64,000 nt of DNA from Stutzerimonas stutzeri (GTDB taxonomy: Bacteria; Pseudomonadota; Gammaproteobacteria; Pseudomonadales; Pseudomonadaceae), in NCBI RefSeq assembly GCF_002890895.1, contig NZ_POUL01000006.1, positions 62,001 to 126,000 on the forward strand, read 5' to 3'. A program made the translations under genes and the position numbers. This document shows, piece after piece, positions 37,141 to 48,034 of this stretch. The notes below the pieces were generated by a model. That model was not told where the DNA came from and made no database searches. It worked only from the letters and a program-made list of their open reading frames with translations. The first letter of the stretch is position 1, and every line of letters starts with the position of its first letter.

Positions 37141-38487
37141 CTACTGCCCCGCCACTTTCATTCGCTCGATCAATACCGACCCGGTGTGAATGCTACTGCG
37201 CCGCTCAACATCACACCCCACCGCAACGATCTGGCGGAACATATCTCGCAGGTTGCCCGCAATGGTGACTTCCTGCACAGGGAACTGGATTTCGCCGTTC
37301 TCAACCCAGAAACCGCCAGCACCACGCGAATAGTCCCCGGTCACCAGATTCAAGCCCTGCCCCATCAGCTCGGTAACCAACAGCCCGCGGCCCATACGGC
37401 GGATAAGCTCAGCCTGGTCCTCGTTACCCTGGGTAACGAACAGGTTATGCACCCCGCCCGCATTGGCGGTGCTGGGCATGCCCAGCTTGCGGCCTGAATA
37501 GGTACCCAGCACATAAGAGACCAGCTGGCCATTTTCGACAAACGGCTTGGCATAGGTCGCCAAGCCATCGCCGTCATATGCCGAGCTGGCCAGACCACGA
37601 GGCACAAGCGGTCGCTCGTCCAAATTGAGCCATTCAGGAAACAACACCTCCCCCAGCGCGCCTTCCAGATAGGACGACTGACGATAGAGATTGCCTCCAG
37701 AAATCGCCGCAAGAAAGTGCCCGAACAGCCCCGTAGCAAGCTCCGCAGAAAACAGCACCGGCACATCGCAGGTCGGTACGGGACGCGCGCCCAAGCGGCG
37801 AACGGCGCGCTCGGCAGCACGCCGGCCAATCGACTCCGCGGAGGCCAAGTCACCTGCTACCCGGGAGACATCGTAGTGATAATCCCGCTGCATCTGCCCA
37901 TCGGACTCGGCGATCATCACGCAGCTGAGGCTGTGACGCGAGCTGCAGTATGCCCCGATGAAGCCATTGCTATTGCCATAACCGCGACAGCCCTGATGCG
38001 TGCTCAGGCTGGTGCCATCGGCATTGAGAATGCGTTTGTCCGTGGCGAAGGCCGACGCCTCACAGCTGAGCGCGAGTTCGATAGCTTGGTCGGGGGCGAT
38101 TTGCCAGGGATGATAAAGGTCCAGATCCGGCACATCTTGAGCCATCAGTGCCGGGTCGGCGAGCCCGGCAAATTCGTCGGCCGACGCATGTTTTGCAATC
38201 GCCAGCGCCGCCGCAACGGTTTCGCGAACCGCTTCGTCGCCGCTACCGGTGGTGCTCGCCGACCCTTTGCGCTGGCCGACGTAAAGCGTGATACCGAAGC
38301 CCTGATCGCGATTGAACTCGACTGTTTCCACTTCCCGCTGACGAACCGTCGTCGACAGGCCCTGCTCCATCGAGACCGAGACTTCACAGGCACTGGCCCC
38401 TTGTCGGCTGGCCTCTTCTAGGATTTTCGCGACCTGTTCACGCAAGCCTGGCAACGCGTGCGGACCGATACCCTCGACTTCATTCAT
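37141..38487 (-). CDS. pmbA: Metalloprotease subunit PmbA (TldE)
   Basis: This 448-aa protein pairs with TldD to form a heterodimeric metalloprotease that degrades unfolded peptides and matures microcins and related RiPPs. PmbA lacks the HExxH zinc motif, as expected, and shows the family stretches STTVRQREVETVEFNRDQGF and GGVHNLFVTQG. The ATG at 38487 is chosen; upstream codons do not look like the family. TldD is about 0.7 kb away on the same strand, with darP in between on the opposite strand. Confidence 0.94.
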   Translation of the reverse strand: MNEVEGIGPHALPGLREQVAKILEEASRQGASACEVSVSMEQGLSTTVRQREVETVEFNRDQGFGITLYVGQRKGSASTTGSGDEAVRETVAAALAIAKHASADEFAGLADPALMAQDVPDLDLYHPWQIAPDQAIELALSCEASAFATDKRILNADGTSLSTHQGCRGYGNSNGFIGAYCSSRHSLSCVMIAESDGQMQRDYHYDVSRVAGDLASAESIGRRAAERAVRRLGARPVPTCDVPVLFSAELATGLFGHFLAAISGGNLYRQSSYLEGALGEVLFPEWLNLDERPLVPRGLASSAYDGDGLATYAKPFVENGQLVSYVLGTYSGRKLGMPSTANAGGVHNLFVTQGNEDQAELIRRMGRGLLVTELMGQGLNLVTGDYSRGAGGFWVENGEIQFPVQEVTIAGNLRDMFRQIVAVGCDVERRSSIHTGSVLIERMKVAGQ

Positions 38488-38592
38488 ACATACTCCAACG
38501 CTGATTCGATCAAGTTGCAGCCAGCTGTGCTCGGCTGAGCCCCGTCGCCAGGCTGCTGTTATCATGGCGGCATTACCTACTGGACCAGCCCC

Positions 38593-39114
38593 ATGTCTGA
38601 TATTTCCGATCTCGACGGTTTCGAGGAAAAAAGCAAAACCCAGGTCAAGCGCGAACTGCATGCTCTCCAGGATCTGGGTGAACGCCTTACTACCCTCAAA
38701 CCCGATGTGCTAGACCGTCTGCCGCTTACCGATGCACTGCGCAAAGCACTCGCTGACGCGCCAAAACACACCGCGCATATCGCGCGCAAACGCCATCTGC
38801 AATACATCGGCAAGCTGATGCGTGATCAGGATGTCGACGCCATTCTCGCCCTGGTTGACCAACTCGACGCCTCAACCCGCCAGTACAACGAGCGCTTCCA
38901 CGCTTTGGAGCGCTGGCGAGACCGCTTGATCGCGGGCAACGACGAGACTCTCGAAGCCTTCGTCACCGAATATCCTGAAACTGACCGTCAGCACCTGCGC
39001 AGCCTCATCCGTCATGCCCAGCACGAAGCGGCGCGAAACAAACCGCCGGCGGCCAGCCGCAAGATTTTCAAATACATCCGCGAGCTGGACGAAACCCAAC
39101 GAGGCTTGCGCTAA
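38593..39114 (+). CDS. darP: Ribosome-associated protein DarP (YjgA)
   Basis: This 173-aa, highly charged helical protein is DarP/YjgA, which associates with the 50S subunit and helps late assembly of the peptidyl transferase region. The family start [20 protein letters not shown] and the C-terminal [11 protein letters not shown] are present. The linkage to pmbA, divergent and about 105 bp apart, is conserved in E. coli and Pseudomonas. Confidence 0.93.
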   Translation: MSDISDLDGFEEKSKTQVKRELHALQDLGERLTTLKPDVLDRLPLTDALRKALADAPKHTAHIARKRHLQYIGKLMRDQDVDAILALVDQLDASTRQYNERFHALERWRDRLIAGNDETLEAFVTEYPETDRQHLRSLIRHAQHEAARNKPPAASRKIFKYIRELDETQRGLR

Positions 39115-39151
39115 CCAATAGCGCAGGCCTACTCGCGTCCAGTACGGCGCT

Positions 39152-40594
39152 TCAGGCCCCGGTTCCTCCGACTGTGATCCCATCGATTTTCACAGTCGGC
39201 TGGCCTACACCGACCGGTACCGACTGGCCGTCTTTTCCGCAGGTACCGACGCCGCTGTCCAGCGCCAGATCGTTACCCACCATTGAAACCCTGTTCATTA
39301 CCTCCGGTCCGTTGCCGATCAGGGTCGCGCCCTTCACCGGCGCGGTAATCTTGCCGTCCTCGATCAGGTACGCCTCGCTGGTCGAAAACACGAACTTGCC
39401 GCTGGTGATGTCCACCTGCCCGCCGCCAAGACTCGCGCAGTAGATGCCCTTCTTGACCGACCGAATGATCTCCTCGGGGTCGCTTTCGCCCGCCAGCATG
39501 TAGGTGTTGGTCATCCGCGGCATAGGCAGATGCGCGTAGGACTCGCGACGCCCGTTTCCGGTAGGGGCAACCCCCATCAAGCGCGCGTTGAGTTTGTCCT
39601 GGATATACCCCTTGAGTATCCCGTTCTCGATCAGCGTGGTGCACTGCGTCGGCGTGCCTTCATCGTCCACGCTCAGCGAGCCACGACGATTGGCCAGCGT
39701 GCCGTCATCGACGATAGTGCACAGCTTGGACGCAACCTGTTGGCCCGTCCGGCCGCTATAGGCCGAACTGCCCTTGCGATTGAAGTCGCCTTCCAACCCA
39801 TGTCCGACTGCCTCGTGCAGCAAGACCCCGGACCAGCCGGGTGCCAACACCACCGGCAGTGTGCCGGCGGGAGCAGCAATGGCTTCCAGATTCACCAGTG
39901 CCTGACGCAGGGCCTCACGGGCATAGCCCATCGCCCGATCCTCACTGAGAAAATACTCATAACCGGTACGCCCGCCACCGCCCTGGCCGCCGCGCTCGCG
40001 ACGCCCGTTCTGCTCGACGATGACACTGACATTGAAGCGCACCAGGGGTCTTATGTCGGCTGCCATACCGCCGTCCAGACCGGCCACCAGAATATGCTCC
40101 CAGACGCCCGCCAGGCTCACCGTGACTTGCTTGATACGCGGATCCAGGGCCCGTGTGGCAACGTCGATCCGCTTGAGCAGCTCGACCTTTTCCGCCCGAC
40201 CAAGTCCGTCCAGCGGATTATCCTGACCGTACAGCGGCGAAAAAGCGGCTTTGGACAGGACCTTGACGCGCCCCTGCTCACCGCTTCTGGCGATTGATCG
40301 CGCCGCCTCGGCGGCTTGCCGTAGCGCTTCAGCGGTGATTGCATTGCTGTAGGCGAAACCGGTCTTCTCGCCGGAGAGCGCGCGAACCCCAACGCCCTGC
40401 TCGAGATGGAAGCCACCCTCCTTAACGATTCCATCTTCCAGCACCCAGGATTCGGTGACCTGATCCTGGAAATACAGATCGGCGGCGTCGATCCCTGGGC
40501 CCGCCAATTCGCCAAGCAAGTCGGGCAGATCATCAAGACCCAGCCCGCCGGGGGTCAGCAAACGCTCGGTGACAGGTAACAACAGTTCACTCAT
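39152..40594 (-). CDS. tldD: Metalloprotease TldD
   Basis: This 480-aa protein is the catalytic partner of PmbA. The zinc-binding motif [12 protein letters not shown] is in the middle of the chain, and the [17 protein letters not shown] and [14 protein letters not shown] stretches match the family. The stop codon of the upstream nitrilase-family gene lies 2 bp before its start, so they share a transcript with yhdP and rng. Confidence 0.95.
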   Translation of the reverse strand: MSELLLPVTERLLTPGGLGLDDLPDLLGELAGPGIDAADLYFQDQVTESWVLEDGIVKEGGFHLEQGVGVRALSGEKTGFAYSNAITAEALRQAAEAARSIARSGEQGRVKVLSKAAFSPLYGQDNPLDGLGRAEKVELLKRIDVATRALDPRIKQVTVSLAGVWEHILVAGLDGGMAADIRPLVRFNVSVIVEQNGRRERGGQGGGGRTGYEYFLSEDRAMGYAREALRQALVNLEAIAAPAGTLPVVLAPGWSGVLLHEAVGHGLEGDFNRKGSSAYSGRTGQQVASKLCTIVDDGTLANRRGSLSVDDEGTPTQCTTLIENGILKGYIQDKLNARLMGVAPTGNGRRESYAHLPMPRMTNTYMLAGESDPEEIIRSVKKGIYCASLGGGQVDITSGKFVFSTSEAYLIEDGKITAPVKGATLIGNGPEVMNRVSMVGNDLALDSGVGTCGKDGQSVPVGVGQPTVKIDGITVGGTGA

Positions 40595-40596
40595 AT

Positions 40597-41442
40597 CTAC
40601 TCCAAAGTCCCCGAAACGATACAGGGCGCGGTAAAACGACGATGATCCACCACCGGCATACGTTGACGCGTCGCCGCCTGCTCAGCTGTGTCTCGTCCGA
40701 CAACCAACGTCGCCTCGCCGACAGCTTGCTCGCTTATCACACGCCCCCAATAATCCACGATAGACGAATGGCCATGGGTCAACCGTCCGCCCGGGTGTTC
40801 GCCACCCTGCGCTGCCGCCAGCATATAGCATTGCGTCTCGATAGCCCGCGCACGCAACAACATCTCCCAATGCGCCTGGCCAGTCACGGTAGTGAACGCC
40901 GATGGCACACTGATCAGCTCGGCCCCGGCCAGACGCAGGGCCGTATACAGCTCGGCAAAACGCAAGTCGTAGCAGACGCTCATGCCCAGCCGACCGACCG
41001 GCGTATCGACCACCACCAGGCGATCGCCGGCCGCGTAATCATCCGACTCCCTATAGCGACCGCGTGAATCGCTGACCTGCGCATCGAATAGATGCAGCTT
41101 GTCGTAGCGCGCCACCTGCTGCCCCTGATCATCAACGAGCAGAGAGCAGGCCCTGATTTTTGAACGCGGCTGCCCATCGGCGGGCAGCGGCAAGGTGCCA
41201 GCCACTATCCATAACCTGAGGTCTATCGCTGCCTGTTTCAACCACGGGAGAATCGGGCCGGCGCCCTCGGCTTCGGCGCGTCCGACCGCCGGCAAATCGG
41301 CTCGCCCCATGGCTGCGAAGTTTTCCGGTAGCACCGCGAGCTGCGCACCCGCTTCAGCGGCGCTTTCCAAAAGCCTTCTGGCGTTAGCGAGATTCGCCTG
41401 GATGTCGGCCTGACTGGCCATCTGAATAACCGCGAGGGTCAT
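40597..41442 (-). CDS. Carbon-nitrogen hydrolase (nitrilase family)
   Basis: This 281-aa cytoplasmic enzyme has the nitrilase triad: Glu40 ([11 protein letters not shown]), a Lys in YDKLHLFD, and a Cys in [12 protein letters not shown]. It most resembles the Nit1/NIT subfamily, whose members hydrolyse deaminated glutathione or omega-amides; the exact substrate is not certain. It lies between tldD and yhdP, the same neighbourhood as in P. aeruginosa. Confidence 0.9.
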   Translation of the reverse strand: MTLAVIQMASQADIQANLANARRLLESAAEAGAQLAVLPENFAAMGRADLPAVGRAEAEGAGPILPWLKQAAIDLRLWIVAGTLPLPADGQPRSKIRACSLLVDDQGQQVARYDKLHLFDAQVSDSRGRYRESDDYAAGDRLVVVDTPVGRLGMSVCYDLRFAELYTALRLAGAELISVPSAFTTVTGQAHWEMLLRARAIETQCYMLAAAQGGEHPGGRLTHGHSSIVDYWGRVISEQAVGEATLVVGRDTAEQAATRQRMPVVDHRRFTAPCIVSGTLE

Positions 41443-41487
41443 GTTAGGTGCTCACTTGAACGCAGCGCCCGACTGCCGGAACGAGGC

Positions 41488-44400
41488 TCAGTTGGGCTTT
41501 TCAAAGGGCTTGTCGAAGGTGATTTTCGGCGACTTCCAGGGTCCCTCGACGTTGTATTGAACAGTCGCGAAGCGTGCGACCTTATCGCCAAGCAATTTGT
41601 CGACCACAAACAGCGCGCCGCCGATGGCTGGCGCGCCGACAATCAGCGCGGCCAACGGTAGGTTGTTGCTGACCGGAAGTGTCACCAACAGCTTGGCATC
41701 GATCCGATCTTCGACAAGATTCAACCGACCGTCTAGCTCCAGGTTGCTGGACGGCCCGTCGACCGTTAGCGGCTCAGCCGTCACATAAACGCCCTCTGTC
41801 GCACGCAACTCGGCCTTGATTCGGTCATAGCTCAACCCCTTGCTGAACAGATCGGAAAAATCCAGCCGCAGCCGTCGACCAATCGAGTCGAAATTCAGCA
41901 GACCGAAGACCCGCAGCGCCTGCGCGCCACCGTCTACTTCCCTGAGCTGACCTTTACGCAACCGGGCGTCGAGCCGGCCGGAGAATCGATTCAAGGCGAA
42001 GAAGGCCGGTGAGCCGGACCAGCCCCCGTCCACGTCCAGCCTGAAGTCCTCGCTTGTGGTCGAAGGAGCAAAACCCCAGGCCTGCAACACGTCGGCCAGA
42101 TTGCCGCCCTGAAGCCGCCCCTTGTAAGTGGTTCTTTCACCGTCCCATCCGCCGCTCCCCGTGAGCTTGATCCCCTTGAGATCCAGGTCGAGGTCCTGAA
42201 ATGAGACCCCCTCGGCGCTGGGGCGCATTTTCATTGCACCCGACCCAAGTAGTTCGTCGCCCAAAAACAACCCATCTACCGAGATATCCACTGCTGGCAG
42301 GTCCTTTGGCGCGACGCCGGCTAGGCGATCCTGCGGCGGCGCGGCACCTTCCTTTGGCTCGGCTGCAGGAAAGCGCAAGTGCGACAGGCCCAACACAATC
42401 GGGCGGTCTTCGGCATCTGGCAAGCGGACGTTCCCGGCCACGGTCTCGCTCTGCAAGCCAAGCAGCCACCCCGCAGAACGACGCCGCAAGTCGACACGAA
42501 GATCATCAACTTCGGTGCCGAATCCGGAGAAAACGCCTATCTGGAGCTGTGCTCGTCGTAACATTGAGCTATCTGGATTTGTCGCCGCGCCAGCATATTG
42601 ATCGCTCAACGCCTGCCATTCGCTCAGATCAAACCGCGGCACACTGCCACGCACGTAGAATCCCTGGTCGGTGCGCAGGTTCGCCGCGGCGCCACCGAGC
42701 ACCAGCTCGCCGCCCCCGTCGCGCCAGTTTTCGCTTGGCGCAACAAAGGTGAGAGCTGCGAGGGCGTCATATCGGAGCGTATAGCGCTGCCGCTCACCGC
42801 CAAAGGTCATTCGCAATGTGGTGTCGCGCCGATCCCCAGCTAATTTACCGAAGGGTTCAGGCAACGCCAGAGAGGTTCCCAATAGCGAAGAATCAACCTG
42901 CAGATGATTGTCAGCGCTGCTCAGAAAGAGGCTCAACCGAACGGGTAGTTGCCCAGAAACGGGGACGGGCTGTTCAATCTTTCGCCATGCCAACAAGGGT
43001 GACACACCAACTGTTCCTGCCGCCTCGATTCGCGTGCCCGGCGCGCCGGTCGCCGTCGCCCTGCCCTTGATCGCACTGCCCAAGGTTTGGCCACTGAACG
43101 TCTTCGCGCTGAACCCGCGCTCGCTTTCATAGCGAAAGTCACCCTCTAACGCGTCAACCTGCAGATTCGCCTGTGCAATGAACAGTGAGGCATTGGCGGT
43201 GGAAAACTCGGCATCAACCTGAGGCTGTCCGCCTTTTGCCAACGGAATCCCCAGCCTGAGCTTACCGTTCAGGGGCCCATCGCCTCGCCAGTCGGCGAAT
43301 ATCCCGTTTGTGCCGATGGGCGCGACCTGCATCAGGGTCAACGCATCCCGAACATGGCCGTCCACCTGTCCATCGATATCCAGCCGAGGCGGCTGGCCGT
43401 CGTGGTTGCGGAGAATCTCAGCCGTGGCGTCGTGCACGCGGCTGTCGAGCATCCGGGCCTCGGCGAGGCGCACGCGCACACCGCTGTTCTCGATGAGCAC
43501 CTCTCCGCGACCTTCGCGCAACACTGGCCAACCGGGCTGAAACGCCAGCTCGGCGTCTTTCACCTTGAAATACAGACTCAGGCTGCGCGCTGTGGCAGCC
43601 GCTTCGCCGGCCAGCGCCCCCTGATACTCGAAATAACCCTGCTCAATGGTGCCGCCTCGAATCGCCGTATTGAGCCATTCGGTCAAAGCAGGGCTGAGCG
43701 CCGGCGAACGTGTCGGCAAATATTTTTCGGTGAAGCGCGCATCGCCATCCGAGAGCCCGACACGCAGGTCCATGTAGTCTTCTGCCGCGGGATCGCGCAT
43801 CAGACGTATCAGGAAATCACCAGCGATATCGCCTTCGTCGCCCTCCACCTGCAAATAAGGAGCAGCAAGGGTGACCGCCTCATTACCAATGGCCCAACGA
43901 AAGGTCCCACGGGCACGCCGATAGTCCCAGGGACGTGGAAACAGCTTGGCCAGATGCAGCTCGAAATCACGGTTGTCGAAACGCAGCTCTCCACCGCCCA
44001 GATTGCCTCGTACCGAGCCGCTCACATTGCGAATCGCCGGCACCCATTCATGCGCCGCGATACTGATCGCATAAAGATTGGCAGTGAAAGCCAGACGCTC
44101 GTCGCCACCCAGCGCAGGCCGGTAGTCGACTTGCAGATTGCGCAGCGTTCCGCTGGGCGCAAGGCCTTGCAGATATTCACTGGCCCGCTCCGGCAGCGGC
44201 ATCATTGCCTGGACCAGCTCAGCCACAGGGGCAACAGCGATGCGGTCTGCCAGCAGATGCCAGCTGTCTTTGGCCATGTCTTGCCTGGCAACCAGCGTCG
44301 TATCCCGCCAGCGACCTTCCTCGAAGGTAAAAGCCAACCCGTCAAGTTGAAGTCGATAGCCATCGCTCGCGTGATCCAGGTAGGCGTTGACCACCAGATC

Positions 44401-45279
44401 ATTCATCTGCACCGGATCGCGGGACAGCCGACCCAGCCGCAAAGCCGGTGCATTCAGCCGAGCCACCGCCCGGGACAAGCGGCGGTCGTGCCACTCGAAC
44501 CACATCTCGCCACCGGCCTGGAGTTTGGCGAGCTTCCAGCTGCCCGTCAGACTGGCCGGCAGCCAGTTGGCCCAATCACTTTGCGGCAGGCTGAGGTACA
44601 GTTCTGCTCTACTCCCCAGCCAGTCGTTCGACTGACCCCACGCCTCGGCATGCAAGCTCAGGGGCTGACCGTCGGGCAGCAGAAGACGACCGTCCAGCCA
44701 CAGACGCTCCCCTTGGGTTCGCAACTGAAGGTTGGCATAGGTCAAGGTCATCGGCGCTTGATCGTGAGCCTCGACGGTAACTTGGCTGTCCAGCAGCCGC
44801 AGACGCCCGACGCTCTGCAACTGGGTGACCAGCTTCTGCGGGTCCGGCGGCGGCTGATCGCCACGCTCGGGTAGCCCATCGACCCGCCATTGACCGTCAG
44901 CGCTTTGCACCATGCTGAGGTGAAGGCCGGCAAACTCCACGGTGTCCAGCTTCAGCTGCCGCGCCACGAGACTGCCTGAAACGTCAGGGACCAGTGCCAA
45001 GCGATCCAGCCGTACCGCCCCGTCGCCTACACCAAGCATCACGTTGTGCGCCACCAGCTCTGGAGATAAACCCTGCCAACGGCCTTCCAGCTCGCCGAGC
45101 GTAACCGGCATATGGAGCAGGTCGCGAGCGGCGTTCTGTACCTCGAGGCGATATTCAGCCGCCAGCGGCACGAGCTGCCGGCCAAGGCTCACATAGAGCG
45201 CAAGCATTATCAGGCCCATTGCACCCAGCCAGAGACTGCGGCGCAATGCGGCGAGTACGAAAGCCAAGAGCCGACTCAT
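41488..45279 (-). CDS. yhdP: YhdP, AsmA-like inter-membrane phospholipid transport protein
   Basis: This 1263-aa protein has one N-terminal membrane helix (residues 8-30) and a very long periplasmic beta-rich region with DUF3971 and AsmA-like C-terminal domains. YhdP, together with TamB and YdbH, moves phospholipids to the outer membrane. The C-terminal AsmA-like end (NFDSIGRRLRLDFSDLFSKG, LDGRLNLVEDRIDAKL) is well preserved. It lies between rng and the nitrilase-family gene, and is much the longest gene of the window. Confidence 0.92.
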   Translation of the reverse strand: MSRLLAFVLAALRRSLWLGAMGLIMLALYVSLGRQLVPLAAEYRLEVQNAARDLLHMPVTLGELEGRWQGLSPELVAHNVMLGVGDGAVRLDRLALVPDVSGSLVARQLKLDTVEFAGLHLSMVQSADGQWRVDGLPERGDQPPPDPQKLVTQLQSVGRLRLLDSQVTVEAHDQAPMTLTYANLQLRTQGERLWLDGRLLLPDGQPLSLHAEAWGQSNDWLGSRAELYLSLPQSDWANWLPASLTGSWKLAKLQAGGEMWFEWHDRRLSRAVARLNAPALRLGRLSRDPVQMNDLVVNAYLDHASDGYRLQLDGLAFTFEEGRWRDTTLVARQDMAKDSWHLLADRIAVAPVAELVQAMMPLPERASEYLQGLAPSGTLRNLQVDYRPALGGDERLAFTANLYAISIAAHEWVPAIRNVSGSVRGNLGGGELRFDNRDFELHLAKLFPRPWDYRRARGTFRWAIGNEAVTLAAPYLQVEGDEGDIAGDFLIRLMRDPAAEDYMDLRVGLSDGDARFTEKYLPTRSPALSPALTEWLNTAIRGGTIEQGYFEYQGALAGEAAATARSLSLYFKVKDAELAFQPGWPVLREGRGEVLIENSGVRVRLAEARMLDSRVHDATAEILRNHDGQPPRLDIDGQVDGHVRDALTLMQVAPIGTNGIFADWRGDGPLNGKLRLGIPLAKGGQPQVDAEFSTANASLFIAQANLQVDALEGDFRYESERGFSAKTFSGQTLGSAIKGRATATGAPGTRIEAAGTVGVSPLLAWRKIEQPVPVSGQLPVRLSLFLSSADNHLQVDSSLLGTSLALPEPFGKLAGDRRDTTLRMTFGGERQRYTLRYDALAALTFVAPSENWRDGGGELVLGGAAANLRTDQGFYVRGSVPRFDLSEWQALSDQYAGAATNPDSSMLRRAQLQIGVFSGFGTEVDDLRVDLRRRSAGWLLGLQSETVAGNVRLPDAEDRPIVLGLSHLRFPAAEPKEGAAPPQDRLAGVAPKDLPAVDISVDGLFLGDELLGSGAMKMRPSAEGVSFQDLDLDLKGIKLTGSGGWDGERTTYKGRLQGGNLADVLQAWGFAPSTTSEDFRLDVDGGWSGSPAFFALNRFSGRLDARLRKGQLREVDGGAQALRVFGLLNFDSIGRRLRLDFSDLFSKGLSYDRIKAELRATEGVYVTAEPLTVDGPSSNLELDGRLNLVEDRIDAKLLVTLPVSNNLPLAALIVGAPAIGGALFVVDKLLGDKVARFATVQYNVEGPWKSPKITFDKPFEKPN

Positions 45280-45328
45280 ACGGAAATGCCCCGCACACCT
45301 AGGCCCGAACGGTCAGGCTTGCCTCTCT

Positions 45329-46786
45329 TCAGAGCAGCACCACGTCGTACTGTTCCTGGGAATACATGGTCTCGACCTGGAATTTGATCGAGCGACCGAT
45401 GAAGCTCTCAAGGTCGGCAACGTTGCCCGATTCCTCATCGAGCAGCCTGTCGATAACCTTCTGGTTCGCCAGCACCCGATAACCCTCGGGCTGGTAAGCG
45501 CGCGCCTCGCGTAAAATTTCGCGGAAGATCTCGTAGCAGACAGTCTCCGGGGTTTTCAACTTGCCCCGCCCCTGGCAACACATGCACGGCTCGCACAGCA
45601 CCTGCTCAAGGCTTTCGCGGGTGCGTTTGCGGGTCATCTGCACCAGCCCAAGCTCGGTGATGCCAATGATGTTGGTTTTGGCGTGATCGCGCTCCAGCTG
45701 CTTTTCCAGCGTTCGCAGCACCTGGCGTCGATGCTCCTCGTCCTCCATATCGATGAAATCGATGATGATGATTCCGCCGATGTTACGCAGGCGCAGCTGG
45801 CGTGCAATTGCTGTCGCGGACTCGAGATTCGTCTTGAAAATGGTTTCTTCGAGGGTGCGATGACCGACGAAGGCGCCGGTGTTGACGTCGATGGTGGTCA
45901 TCGCTTCGGCCGGGTCGATGATCAGATAACCGCCGGACTTGAGCATGACTTTACGCTCGAGCGCCTTCTGTATTTCGTCCTCCACGCTGTACAGGTCGAA
46001 AATCGGCCGCTCGCCGGGGTAATGCTCAAGGTGCTCACCAAGCTCGGGCATGAGCTCGCCGACGAACTGGCTGACCTTCTGAAAGTTCTCCCGCGAGTCG
46101 ATGCGAATTTTCTCGATACGCGGATTGACCAGATCCCGCAGGGTGCGCATGGCCAGCGACAGGTCTTCATAGATGACCGAAGGCGCGCCAGCGGTTTTCA
46201 TTTGCCCGTCGATCTGCTCCCACAGGCGGCGCAGGTAGCGGATGTCCATCAGGATTTCATCGCTGCCGGCGCCTTCCGCTGCGGTGCGCAGAATGAAACC
46301 GCCGGTTTCCTTGATGCCTTCGGCAGCAACGCACTCAGCAACTACCTGCTTGAGGCGCTCACGCTCAGCTTCGTCCTCGATCCGCAGTGAGATGCCTACA
46401 TGGCTGGTCTTGGGCATGTACACGAGGTAGCGCGAAGGTATCGACAACTGGGTCGTCAGCCGCGCGCCCTTGGTGCCGATCGGATCCTTGGTAACCTGCA
46501 CGACCAGCGCCTGCCCGTCATGGACCAGGGCGCTGATAGGTTCGACAGCGTTACCCTCGCGACTGGAAATCTCCGACGCATGGATGAAGGCTGCGCGCTC
46601 TAGTCCGATATCGACGAAAGCCGCCTGCATGCCAGGCAGTACCCGCACTATCTTGCCTTTGTAGATGTTGCCGACAATGCCCCGGCGCTGGGTGCGCTCG
46701 ACATGCACCTCCTGCAGGACACCGTTTTCCACCACCGCCACCCGTGACTCCATGGGGGTGATGTTCATCAGGATTTCTTCGCTCAT
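45329..46786 (-). CDS. rng: Ribonuclease G
   Basis: This 485-aa endonuclease matures the 5' end of 16S rRNA and turns over some mRNAs. An N-terminal S1-like domain (residues 35-125, RGIVGNIYKGKIVRVLPGMQ) is followed by the catalytic domain with acidic residues in IIIDFIDMED near residue 305 and the zinc-link region CEPCMCCQGRG near 405. It lacks the long C-terminal scaffold of RNase E. The ATG at 46786 precedes MSEEILMN. It follows maf with a 90-bp gap. Confidence 0.95.
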   Translation of the reverse strand: MSEEILMNITPMESRVAVVENGVLQEVHVERTQRRGIVGNIYKGKIVRVLPGMQAAFVDIGLERAAFIHASEISSREGNAVEPISALVHDGQALVVQVTKDPIGTKGARLTTQLSIPSRYLVYMPKTSHVGISLRIEDEAERERLKQVVAECVAAEGIKETGGFILRTAAEGAGSDEILMDIRYLRRLWEQIDGQMKTAGAPSVIYEDLSLAMRTLRDLVNPRIEKIRIDSRENFQKVSQFVGELMPELGEHLEHYPGERPIFDLYSVEDEIQKALERKVMLKSGGYLIIDPAEAMTTIDVNTGAFVGHRTLEETIFKTNLESATAIARQLRLRNIGGIIIIDFIDMEDEEHRRQVLRTLEKQLERDHAKTNIIGITELGLVQMTRKRTRESLEQVLCEPCMCCQGRGKLKTPETVCYEIFREILREARAYQPEGYRVLANQKVIDRLLDEESGNVADLESFIGRSIKFQVETMYSQEQYDVVLL

Positions 46787-46875
46787 TATTGTTCTCGGCC
46801 GATGGCGGTGGGTATAGCAGCCGAAGCTGACGAGTTGCCTCGATTCTAACGGCATAAGCCGCCAAGCCACAGGCT

Positions 46876-47466
46876 CTATACCGAGCTTTTACACCAGTAC
46901 GGAAGTTCGTATGCCTTGAGCAGCTGGGCTGTTTCACACAACGGCAGCCCGACCACGGCCGAATAGCTGCCTTCCATCGCACTGACGAAAACCGCGCCCC
47001 AGCCCTGAATTGCGTAACTACCGGCCTTGTCCTGGGGTTCGCCACTGGCCCAGTACGCCTCGGCTTCATCGACACTGATCGGACGGAAGCGCACCCGACT
47101 GGTAACCAGACGCACCTCGCAACCCGAGTTGTTAGCTATCGCAACGGCGGTCATGACCCGGTGCTCACGTCCGGATAATGCCTTCAACATTGCCAGCGCA
47201 TCGGCCTTGTCGACTGGTTTGCCCAGGATTCGCTGATCCAGTACGACCGTAGTGTCTGCACCCAGTACACAGGCCGAGCCGTCGCTGACGAGTGAAAGGC
47301 CGGCCAAGGCCTTCTCCCGCGCCAAGCGCTGAACATAGTCGTCGGGCGTTTCCGCCGCACTGGGCGTTTCGTCGATGGAAACAGCAAGAAGGGAGAATGG
47401 AACGCCGATCTGGGTCAGCAATTCACGGCGTCGTGGCGACGCGGAGGCGAGAAACAAAGTGGACAT
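46876..47466 (-). CDS. maf: Maf-like nucleotide pyrophosphatase
   Basis: This 196-aa house-cleaning enzyme hydrolyses dTTP/UTP and modified nucleotides; overexpression of Maf affects septation. The signature [13 protein letters not shown] is at the N-terminus, and [14 protein letters not shown] with the catalytic Asp follows near residue 70. The ATG at 47466 is chosen for the family start. It lies between mreD and rng, as in most gammaproteobacteria. Confidence 0.94.
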   Translation of the reverse strand: MSTLFLASASPRRRELLTQIGVPFSLLAVSIDETPSAAETPDDYVQRLAREKALAGLSLVSDGSACVLGADTTVVLDQRILGKPVDKADALAMLKALSGREHRVMTAVAIANNSGCEVRLVTSRVRFRPISVDEAEAYWASGEPQDKAGSYAIQGWGAVFVSAMEGSYSAVVGLPLCETAQLLKAYELPYWCKSSV

Positions 47467-47545
47467 GCCGGCTCCTTGGTGGGCGAGCGCAGCAGATTCA
47501 CACATCCGGACAACGACCGAAAGCCGTCCAGCGTGGACGGAAGGC

Positions 47546-48034
47546 TCAGTAAACGTTGAAGCGCCGACGCGCCCATTCCAGCCCGACGAAAACCCAAGGC
47601 CAGAAGAGTGCACTCACCGGCACGGGGACGAGGAACAACAGTGTCGGTGGACGGTTTCCGGTCAGGGTGTTGAGCCACAACTGCACCAGTTGCCCGATGC
47701 CGAGGATCACCAGCAGCACCAAACTCTGCTGCAGCAATGGGAACATGCGTAGGCGCTGCTGCAGGCTCAGCACCAGAAAGATAATCAGCAGCAGCGGCAG
47801 GCCGTTCTGCCCAAGCAGGGTCCCGGACAGCACATCCAGCATCAGCCCAAAGAAAAACGCCGCCGCCATGCCGCCGCGATGAGGCAGGGCAATTGCCCAG
47901 TAGGCGATGAACATGCCGAGCCACAGCGGACGCGCCAGTCCGAAACTCTGGGGCATGGGGGCTACGCTGAGCAGCAGCGCCAACAACAGCGACAGCCAGA
48001 TAACCCATCCGTTGTTTGAACGACCGTGGATCAT
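47546..48034 (-). CDS. mreD: Rod shape-determining protein MreD
   Basis: This 162-aa inner membrane protein has about five membrane segments and is the third part of MreBCD, which positions cell wall elongation. The family stretch [20 protein letters not shown] is in the middle. Its start overlaps the mreC stop codon by 4 bp (ATGA). Confidence 0.92.
   Translation of the reverse strand: MIHGRSNNGWVIWLSLLLALLLSVAPMPQSFGLARPLWLGMFIAYWAIALPHRGGMAAAFFFGLMLDVLSGTLLGQNGLPLLLIIFLVLSLQQRLRMFPLLQQSLVLLVILGIGQLVQLWLNTLTGNRPPTLLFLVPVPVSALFWPWVFVGLEWARRRFNVY

Noticed and set aside
43354..44874. 506-codon open frame on the plus strand
   Set aside because: It is antisense to the middle of yhdP, with no ribosome site or recognisable domain.
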